Part shown: in pieces, positions 41,658 through 46,861 of the stretch
How the letters are laid out: each line of letters opens with the position of its first letter
How positions within the stretch are numbered: the stretch's first letter is position 1
From: Paracoccus lutimaris
GTDB taxonomy: Bacteria; Pseudomonadota; Alphaproteobacteria; Rhodobacterales; Rhodobacteraceae
DNA length: 46,861 bases
NCBI RefSeq assembly: GCF_003337565.1
Contig: NZ_QPJL01000027.1
Coordinates: 1-46,861 of the forward strand
Reading direction: 5' to 3'
Made by a program: the position numbers and the translations under genes
Notes under the pieces: model-generated
The model's input: only the letters and a program-made list of their open reading frames with translations
Told to the model about the DNA's origin: nothing
Database searches by the model: none

Positions 41658-42539
41658 ATGGACATGCTACACGCAATAGCGACGATTCTGGCGACTCGTA
41701 CGGTCGAGGGCGTTTGGCAGTTCTATGTCTCGCAGATGGCTGAATGGGGCTTTCCGCATGCCGCATATCATGGCGTGCGCCTGCTGAGCGCGGCCAATGA
41801 ACAGGTCGCCGATGACAGCATCTTCCTGTCCAGCTATTCGCCGCGGCTGCTGCATGATCTGGTGTCGCAGAACCTGTTCAGCAGCGTGCCGATGTATCGC
41901 TGGATCACCCAGCACAAGGGCAGCGAAAGCTGGGGCTGGCTGCAGGCCCGGCGCCTGGCGGGCCGCCTGACTGCCAGCGAATTGCGGGCGATCGATCTGT
42001 TCACGCGCTACGGGCATGTGTCCGGCTATGCGGTCAGCCTGGCCGACAGCGTGCACCGGGTCCGGGCCGGCGTGATCATGAGCGGCGCGGTCGGGCAGCG
42101 TCAGGACAAGCTTGACGAATACTGGCACCTGTACCAGCCGCAGATCGAGGCGCTGACCGGGCTGGTGCATCTGCGTCTTGCCAGCCTGCCCTATACGCCC
42201 CCCGATGAGGTCCTGACTGCCCGTCAGCGCGAGGTGCTGGAATGCATCTCGATCGGCCATACCACGCAGGAGATCGCCGAGGTCCTGGACGTGACGCCCT
42301 CGACGGTCGAAAAGCACCTGCGTCTTGCGCGCAAGGCGCTGGGGGCGCGGACCACGGCGCAGGCCGTGCTTCTGGCGGCGAGCCGCAGGCAGATGTTCGT
42401 CGATCCGGGTGAGGCCTGCACGGTGGCCAGCAATCAGGCGGCGACCGGATCCCCCGCCACCGCACCCCAGCAGCCCTGGGGCTTTGCCAGTATCGTTGAG
42501 ACCAGCGACTACATGCGCGAGCATATTCCCGAGACCTGA
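41658..42539 (+). CDS. Solo LuxR-family regulator with autoinducer-binding domain
   Basis: A 293-residue regulator. The N-terminal part (about residues 10-170) has the length and the W/Y-rich pattern of an autoinducer-binding domain (FYVSQMAEWGFPHAAYHG, GSESWGWLQARRLAG), though the usual acyl-homoserine-lactone-contacting Asp is not clear. A LuxR-type helix-turn-helix follows (LTARQREVLECISIGHTTQE, VTPSTVEKHLRLARKALGA). Unusually, about 50 residues extend beyond the helix-turn-helix (MFVDPGEACTV to HIPET). No luxI gene is in the window, so it is a solo. It diverges from the unknown sulfotransferase-like gene. Confidence 0.85.
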   Translation: MDMLHAIATILATRTVEGVWQFYVSQMAEWGFPHAAYHGVRLLSAANEQVADDSIFLSSYSPRLLHDLVSQNLFSSVPMYRWITQHKGSESWGWLQARRLAGRLTASELRAIDLFTRYGHVSGYAVSLADSVHRVRAGVIMSGAVGQRQDKLDEYWHLYQPQIEALTGLVHLRLASLPYTPPDEVLTARQREVLECISIGHTTQEIAEVLDVTPSTVEKHLRLARKALGARTTAQAVLLAASRRQMFVDPGEACTVASNQAATGSPATAPQQPWGFASIVETSDYMREHIPET

Positions 42540-42580
42540 GCCGCGGCGCGGATCGGGCAGCGCGGCGCAATCCGGCATGG

Positions 42581-42612
42581 AAAAGCCCGCCGGTCCTGGA
42601 CCGGCGGGCCTT
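42581..42612 (-). terminator. Rho-independent terminator of rpsB-tsf
   Basis: GCCCGCCGGTCC and GGACCGGCGGGC (42585-42609) form a near-perfect palindrome followed on the minus strand by TTTT, 41 nt beyond the tsf stop. It also faces the end of luxR and could serve both. Confidence 0.85.
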
Positions 42613-42652
42613 GTCGTCTGATGCCGGACCCGGCTGGCGGGTCCGTGCGCGA

Positions 42653-43564
42653 TCAGGCGCCCTTGAGGGTCTTGGCGACCTCGGCGGCGAAGTCCTCTTC
42701 CTTCTTCTCGATGCCTTCGCCAACCATCACGCGGGCATAGCCGGTGATCTCGACGCCGGCCTCTTTCGCGGCCTGCTCGACGGTCAGGTCGGGATTGATC
42801 ACGAAGGGCTGGCCCAGCAGCGTGTTCTCGGCGACGAATTTCTTCATCCGGCCCGGGATGATGTTGTTCTGGATCACGGCCTCGGGCTTGGGCTTGTCCG
42901 ACGAGGCGTTCTCTTCCAGCGCCTTGGCGGTCTGCACCTGCAACTCGCGCTCAAGCACGACCGGGTCCAACGTCGCTTCCGACAGCGAAACCGGGTTGGT
43001 CGCGGCGATATGCATCGCGAATTGCTTGCCGATCGCCTGCGCCTTTTCGGCCGGGCCGTTCAGCGCGACCAGCACGCCGATCTTGCCCAGGCCATCGGCC
43101 GCGGCGTTGTGGACATAGGACACAACGGTGTCGCCTTCCAGAACGTGCATCCGGCGCAGGGTCATGTTCTCGCCGATGCGGGCGATGGCGTCGGTCAGCA
43201 CTTCCGAGACCGGCTTGCCGTTCAGATGCGTGGCGCGCAGCACCTCGACATCGGTCGCGGCTTCCAGCGCCACTGCGCTGATTTCGCGCACCAGCTGCTG
43301 GAAATCGGCGTTCTTGGCGACGAAGTCGGTTTCCGAGTTGATTTCGATGGCGACGCCACGGCCGGTCGTCACCTGCACGCCGACAAGGCCCTCGGCCGCA
43401 ACGCGGTCGGCCTTTTTGGCGGCTTTCGCCAGGCCCTTGGTGCGCAGCCAGTCAACGGCGGCGTCCATGTCGCCATCGGTTTCGGTCAGCGCCTTCTTGG
43501 CGTCCATCATGCCTGCGCCGGTCGTTTCGCGCAGCTCTTTCACCATCGCAGCGGTGATAGCCAT
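42653..43564 (-). CDS. tsf: Elongation factor Ts
   Basis: A 303-residue EF-Ts, the nucleotide exchange factor that regenerates EF-Tu-GTP. It begins [20 protein letters not shown] with the N-terminal UBA-like domain; [14 protein letters not shown] is the conserved EF-Tu-contact motif. The later [13 protein letters not shown] is also typical, as is the C-terminal [21 protein letters not shown] precedes the ATG at 43564, which rejects the seven-residue longer frame. It follows rpsB by 84 nt, the universal rpsB-tsf order, and ends at a clear terminator. Confidence 0.98.
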   Translation of the reverse strand: MAITAAMVKELRETTGAGMMDAKKALTETDGDMDAAVDWLRTKGLAKAAKKADRVAAEGLVGVQVTTGRGVAIEINSETDFVAKNADFQQLVREISAVALEAATDVEVLRATHLNGKPVSEVLTDAIARIGENMTLRRMHVLEGDTVVSYVHNAAADGLGKIGVLVALNGPAEKAQAIGKQFAMHIAATNPVSLSEATLDPVVLERELQVQTAKALEENASSDKPKPEAVIQNNIIPGRMKKFVAENTLLGQPFVINPDLTVEQAAKEAGVEITGYARVMVGEGIEKKEEDFAAEVAKTLKGA

Positions 43565-43589
43565 CGGATGTCTCCTTGCTTTCAATGCG

Positions 43590-43614
43590 TCAGGCGGGGC
43601 TGATCCCCGCCTGA
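43590..43614 (-). promoter_or_regulatory. Hairpin between rpsB and tsf
   Basis: TCAGGCGGGG and CCCCGCCTGA form a 10-bp stem with a 5-nt loop in the 84-nt rpsB-tsf gap. There is no U-run, so it is more likely an attenuator or mRNA-processing site setting the S2:EF-Ts ratio than a full terminator. The role is inferred from position. Confidence 0.5.
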
Positions 43615-43648
43615 TGAATGTGTCCCGTAAAGCCAGTCAGGCAGCCGA

Positions 43649-44425
43649 TCAGGCGTCGGCTTCCTCGGTGGCTTCTTCGGCCAGATCCTCGGCCGGGGTG
43701 GCTTCCAGAGCGCCCAGGTCGACGCCGGCGGCGCCCATCTGTGCGGTCATGCCGTCCAGCGCGGCGCGGCTCATCAGGTCGCAATACAGCGCGATGGCGC
43801 GGGCGGCGTCGTCATTGCCCGGGATGATGTAGTCAACGCCCTTGGGCGAGCAGTTGGTATCGACCACGGCGACGACCGGGATGCCCAGCTTGTTCGCCTC
43901 GGCGATGGCCAGGTCTTCCTTGTTGACGTCGATCACGAACAGCAGGTCCGGCAGACCGCCCATTTCGCGGATCCCGCCCAGCGAGGCCTGCAGTTTGGCC
44001 TGTTCGCGGTCCATCTGCAGACGCTCTTTCTTGGTCAGGCCCTCGGCGCCCGAGGTCAGCGTCTCGTCAAGCGCCTTCAGGCGCTGGATCGACTGCGACA
44101 CGGTTTTCCAGTTGGTCAGCGTGCCGCCCAGCCAGCGGTGGTTCATGTAATACTGGGCCGATTTCTCGGCGGCCTCGGAGATGGCCTTTTGCGCCTGACG
44201 CTTGGTGCCGACGAACAGCACGCGGCCGCCTTTGGCGACGGTGTCGCGCACGACTTGCAGAGCTGCGTCCAGCATCGGGACGGTCTGGGTCAGGTCGAAG
44301 ATGTGAATGCCGTTGCGTTCACCATAGATGAACTCGGCCATACGGGGGTTCCAGCGCTGCGTCTGGTGACCGTAGTGAACGCCAGCTTCCAAGAGCTGAC
44401 GCATGGAGAATTCGGGAAGCGCCAT
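43649..44425 (-). CDS. rpsB: 30S ribosomal protein S2
   Basis: A 258-residue S2, starting [20 protein letters not shown], with [63 protein letters not shown] and [14 protein letters not shown]2 binds the 30S head-platform interface. The acidic C-terminal tail ([11 protein letters not shown]) is a lineage feature. I chose the ATG at 44425, with AAAGGAC upstream; the open frame extends into the leader but has no family similarity there. First gene of rpsB-tsf. Confidence 0.98.
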   Translation of the reverse strand: MALPEFSMRQLLEAGVHYGHQTQRWNPRMAEFIYGERNGIHIFDLTQTVPMLDAALQVVRDTVAKGGRVLFVGTKRQAQKAISEAAEKSAQYYMNHRWLGGTLTNWKTVSQSIQRLKALDETLTSGAEGLTKKERLQMDREQAKLQASLGGIREMGGLPDLLFVIDVNKEDLAIAEANKLGIPVVAVVDTNCSPKGVDYIIPGNDDAARAIALYCDLMSRAALDGMTAQMGAAGVDLGALEATPAEDLAEEATEEADA

Positions 44426-44533
44426 GTCCATGTCCTTTCCGGTTTGCGCCTTGGCGGGGTTTTCAGGGCAATGCCCCAACCGGTGGACCGTCGAAGGATG
44501 TCTCCCTCCGGGGCCCGACCCCACCTGTGAAGT
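44426..44533 (-). promoter_or_regulatory. rpsB mRNA leader, possibly structured
   Basis: About 105 nt separate the predicted transcription start from the rpsB start codon. The stretch contains GGGG-TCGG-GCCCC and GGGGCATTGCCC-type hairpins. Autogenous control by S2 of its leader is known in E. coli; a similar role is inferred here, and I could not compare the fold. Confidence 0.35.
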
Positions 44534-44539
44534 GCGCGC

Positions 44540-44568
44540 CAGATAGTCCGTTCCCGTCCGAAATGCAA
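44540..44568 (-). promoter_or_regulatory. Sigma70-type promoter of rpsB-tsf
   Basis: On the minus strand a -35 box TTGCAT (44563-44568) and a -10 box TATCTG (44540-44545) are separated by exactly 17 bp, about 115 nt upstream of rpsB. It resembles strong ribosomal-protein promoters, although not confirmed. Confidence 0.6.
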
Positions 44569-44703
44569 GCCCCCGCGACAGGTTTGTCTGCCGTCCCGAA
44601 GCGGCTGGCGTCAACCGATGATTAACATCCTTGTGCCATGTTGCCTTGAAGGCTTGTTGAGGGAAAGAGTGATGGCTGGGCAGTTTCATGGCCAGAAGCG
44701 CGT

Positions 44704-45099
44704 GTGGCGCTGGAATGGCGGGTGGCGGCAGTGCCGCTGACGGTCTTGTTGCAGCACCGTCTGCCCCGGATGACCGACCCCGCCGAGGCGGCGCTTGCCG
44801 CTGCGGGTTTCGAGGTGCATCTGAGCAGTGACGGCGTCGAGGGGCTGAGCCGGCTCATCATGCTGCGGCCCGACGTCATCATCACCGGCATCAGCATGCC
44901 GCAGCTTGACGGTTTCGGCTTCATCGAGGCTGTGCGGCGGCTGGACTATCTGCGCGCGGTGCCGATTCTCGTCATGTCCGCAAGCAAAAGCGGCGAGCTG
45001 AAGACGCGCGCGCGCAATATCGGTGCCTCCGGGTGGTTGCCCTATCCGATTGATTCGCAACAATTGATCGAGACGGTGATGACGGTGGCGGTGCGTTAG
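44704..45099 (+). CDS. Degenerate (pseudo-) receiver domain protein
   Basis: A 131-residue CheY-like protein whose overall receiver pattern is clear ([68 protein letters not shown]). All key phosphorylation residues are changed: the acidic pair after beta-1 reads QH (residues 17-18), the phospho-accepting Asp is Gly62 (a GGC codon) and the conserved Lys is Tyr114. It probably cannot be phosphorylated and may work as a protein-interaction domain. The GTG start (44704) is uncertain; several GTGs follow. It is divergent from the rpsB promoter and has no kinase nearby. Confidence 0.75.
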   Translation: MALEWRVAAVPLTVLLQHRLPRMTDPAEAALAAAGFEVHLSSDGVEGLSRLIMLRPDVIITGISMPQLDGFGFIEAVRRLDYLRAVPILVMSASKSGELKTRARNIGASGWLPYPIDSQQLIETVMTVAVR

Positions 45100-45520
45100 C
45101 GGTGTTGCATAGGCGCATATGCCCGCCTTCCGGGGGCGCGTTTGCGCCGCGATGATCGGGACGGGTGGGCAAAGGCGCGACCCTTCGCTCGGCCCCGGTT
45201 AGGGTCCCGCGCGCAAGGGCGAATGGCGGTCGGGCCCCGATCTGCGACCAGCAATGGAATGGCTGTCCGTATCGCCTTTGGCACCCGGGTTTCCGGATGT
45301 CCGAGGCCGGTCCCCGAACGAGGCCGCAATTCCTGTCGTGCAGGTTCGGGCAGCCTCCGTCAGATCCGGTGCCGATATCCGGCGCGGGCGATCTCCGGCA
45401 CGGTGCCGGCAGATTCGCGTATTGTCGTTTCGGTGCCGGTCCGACGGATGATCGACGGGCGGAAATCAGGGTGTATCGCCTTGCCCGAAGCGTGCTTGTC
45501 GGTTAAATGAAGGGGGCGTC
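45100..45520. other. Intergenic region upstream of tRNA-Thr, no gene seen
   Basis: These 421 bp hold no ORF with family features on either strand; the translations are arginine- and proline-rich. A perfect palindrome CCGGCAC-G-GTGCCGG lies at 45395-45409, with related GGTGCCG copies near 45369 and 45432. The 3' part should contain the promoter of tRNA-Thr, but I cannot point to one. Confidence 0.5.
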
Positions 45521-45594
45521 GCCCTCTTAGCTCAGCTGGCCAGAGCAACCGCCTTGTAAGCGGTAGGTCGTCCGTTCGAATCGGACAGGGGGCA
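45521..45594 (+). tRNA. tRNA-Thr (TGT)
   Basis: A 74-nt tRNA body: acceptor GCCCTCT pairs with AGGGGGC, the anticodon stem ACCGC/GCGGT closes the loop CTTGTAA (anticodon TGT), and the T arm contains CCGTTCGAATCGG. The 3' CCA is not encoded (CGC follows the discriminator A), unlike the two other tRNAs here. An integrase remnant begins about 280 bp downstream, so its 3' end may once have been an attachment site. Confidence 0.94.
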
Positions 45595-45873
45595 CGCCGG
45601 TTTCCCGCAATGATTGACGTGAATGGTGCCGGATTGCCATGCGCGAGGCAGCTGCTGCCTGCCCTGCGCCGGCAAGTTTGGAAGCATTCTCAGAGGCGGC
45701 AGGAACGAGGCGATGACGCATCATTCAAGCGATCCGGCCAACGGGCCTGCCCCGCATCAAGGCCGCCTTCGCAAACGCAGCCGTTCCGGCCAAATCCTCA
45801 TCGCCAGGTGCCACCGGCACCGGATCATTCTCCTTTGCAGGTGAAAGGAACTCGCCGGAGAATACCGGCAACC

Positions 45874-46258
45874 GTGATTTGGGGGGCGCGGCCAGATCAT
45901 CTCAACCATGGGGTCTGGACGACCCCGGCTGCGCTGATGAAAATGGGCCGCGATACACCGTGTGCCGCTGAGTGCTCAGGGCGATGTGGTGTTGGGAAAC
46001 GCTCGTTTGCTGTCATTGCAACCCGAATTCACCTATGGAAAGCGCACCAAGAGCGGTGTCATCTCGGAAAGCGCGGCGCTGAACCTTGTTAAGCGTTTCG
46101 ACCCTGGGATGACCGGCCACGGTCTTCGTGCCAGTTTCAAGGGCTCGGCCCGCGCGCAGCGCCTCTACCAAGCTGACGCAATCGAGTTCGCCCCGGCCGA
46201 TCGTCTGCCCCCGCTGGAGGAGGCCCATTTCCGCGATGACTTGCTGGATGAGCGCCCT
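45874..46258 (+). pseudogene. Tyrosine-type phage integrase remnant
   Basis: Two frames together spell the middle and C-terminal part of a P4-type integrase. The first has LNHGVWTTPAA and MKMGRD, the second HRVPLSAQGDVV, KSGVISESAALNLVKRFDPG and MTGHGLRASFKGSAR. The latter carries the catalytic HxxR (HGLR). One extra base near 45955 breaks the frame. The N-terminal half and the final tyrosine box are not recognisable. A decayed integrase close to a tRNA gene is typical of an old genomic-island boundary. The 3' end runs directly into an IS3-type fragment. Confidence 0.65.
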
Positions 46259-46260
46259 AG

Positions 46261-46482
46261 ACCCTGAGCGAGTGGGTCAAGAAGGCCGAGGTCGACAGCG
46301 GCAAGCGCGCGGGCATCCCGACCGATATGGCCGAGAGGCTGAAGGCACTGGAGCGGGAGAACCGCGAGTTGCGTCAGACGAATGAGTTTCTTCGTAAGGC
46401 GAGCGCGTATTTTGCGATGATCGAAGGGAAAGCGGCACTGCTTCGAGCGTTGCCTGAGATGCTCGACCGCCGGTCGAAGTGA
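46261..46482 (+). pseudogene. IS3-family orfA, C-terminal fragment
   Basis: The frame reads [20 protein letters not shown] then [20 protein letters not shown] and [16 protein letters not shown]. This is the leucine-zipper end of an IS3-family orfA protein (helix-turn-helix plus zipper). The N-terminal part is missing, replaced by the integrase remnant. The stop is at 46480-46482, where orfB should begin in the -1 frame. Confidence 0.75.
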
Positions 46483-46772
46483 TGGTGTCGTTCATCGATG
46501 CGCATCGGGGATTACATGGGGTCGCGCCGATCTGTGCGTGCTGCCGATCGCCCCTTCCACGTATTACAGTCATCTGGCGAAGTGGGCCGATCCTGCGCGG
46601 TAGTCCGACCGGGTGCGCCGGGACGAGGCTTTGCGGCCAGAGATCCTGCGCTTGTTTGAGGAGAATCGGCGCGTCTACGGCATGTGCAAGGTCTGGCGGC
46701 AGCTTGGCCAAGAGGGTTTCGACATCGTCCGTTGCACGGTTGCAAGGCTGATGAAGAGCATGGGGCTGTTGA
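46261..46772 (+). mobile_element. Truncated IS3-family insertion sequence
   Basis: The orfA and orfB pieces in the normal IS3 order form a 5'-truncated and 3'-truncated element. Its left end abuts the integrase remnant and its right end stops inside orfB at an IS21-like repeat cluster, as if interrupted by that later insertion. No terminal inverted repeats remain visible. Confidence 0.65.
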
Positions 46773-46789
46773 TTGCCACTGAGATTTGA
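46479..46789 (+). pseudogene. IS3-family orfB (DDE transposase), broken N-terminal fragment
   Basis: The start VSFIDAHRGLHGVAPIC is followed in another frame by VLPIAPSTYYSHLAKWADPA, an in-frame TAG, then SDRVRRDEALRPEILRLFEE, NRRVYGMCKVWRQLGQEGFD and CTVARLMKSMGLL. These are the N-terminal HTH_21 parts of an IS3 transposase. The DDE catalytic domain is absent: the frame ends after MGLL where IS21-like repeats begin. One frameshift and one nonsense codon confirm decay. Confidence 0.75.
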
Positions 46790-46861
46790 CCCGGCATTGT
46801 CACCGAGAACTGACCCACCCAGTGGTTATGTTCTGCGTGTTATGATGGCGTCAATGCTAGT
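46768..46861. mobile_element. End of an IS21-like insertion sequence, running off the window
   Basis: Two 20-bp direct repeats, TTGCCACTGAGATTTGACCC (46773-46792) and TTGTCACCGAGAACTGACCC (46797-46816), match at 16 of 20 positions. Multiple terminal repeats of this kind mark IS21-family ends. They interrupt the IS3 orfB. The remainder lies beyond the window, so the transposase (istA) cannot be confirmed. Confidence 0.55.

Noticed and set aside
45096..45329. 77-residue minus-strand ORF upstream of tRNA-Thr
   Set aside because: Its composition is arginine/proline-rich, and it has no Shine-Dalgarno and no family pattern.
45527..45724. Small minus-strand ORF with GVPPVRFERTTYRLQG
   Set aside because: This is the familiar false ORF produced by translating a tRNA gene in reverse.
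1..46861. CRISPR array, rRNA operon or prophage
   Set aside because: No regularly spaced repeats, rRNA sequence or phage structural genes were seen; phage-like DNA is limited to the integrase remnant.

Overview
The window is high-GC DNA from an alphaproteobacterium, most likely a Paracoccus-like member of the Rhodobacterales. This rests on gene content and order seen in that group: infA-maf-RNase E/G-yacG, a lone FliM-type gene, a RutR/PreTA pyrimidine cluster and a solo LuxR. I could not run a database search. Both ends lie in or near insertion-sequence-like DNA, as if the window were a contig bounded by repeats.

Layout. At 1-2540 there is a tRNA-Phe(GAA) and, on the minus strand, infA-maf-RNase E/G-yacG with stop/start overlaps. 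At 2662-10674, all minus strand, are a FliM-type gene and then six tightly spaced signalling genes: a NarX-like kinase, its NarL-like regulator, an XRE/ScfR-type regulator, a receiver-only regulator, a two-helix membrane peptide and a sodium-symporter/histidine-kinase fusion. At 10813-15288 lies a two-gene RND efflux operon, followed by tRNA-Gly(CCC).

15940-26356 is a reductive pyrimidine degradation locus. A minus-strand operon (beta-ureidopropionase-type amidase, dihydropyrimidinase, an SDR-like protein and a four-part ABC transporter) diverges from rutR, which converges on preT-preA. Uracil would enter through the transporter, be reduced by PreTA and be opened and hydrolysed to beta-alanine, CO2 and ammonia, with RutR as the sensor.

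26487-29350 holds poxB and a LysR gene. 29469-35766, plus strand, is an accessory operon: an ArgH-family lyase with a frameshift, a polar-amino-acid-type ABC transporter, an MmgE/PrpD protein and a CE4/imidase-type deacetylase. Together these suggest uptake and C-N cleavage of an imino- or amino-dicarboxylate (iminodisuccinate/EDDS-like). A LysR gene and an EmrAB-type drug exporter follow, then a YcaC-like hydrolase and a remote sulfotransferase-like protein divergent from a solo LuxR.

42581-44568 is the core rpsB-tsf operon with its promoter, a hairpin between the genes and a terminator. Beyond it are a receiver domain that has lost its phosphorylation residues and a tRNA-Thr(TGT). The last 1 kb is a decayed mobile-DNA junction next to that tRNA: a frameshifted tyrosine-integrase remnant, a broken IS3-family element and what looks like the end of an IS21-like element running off the window.
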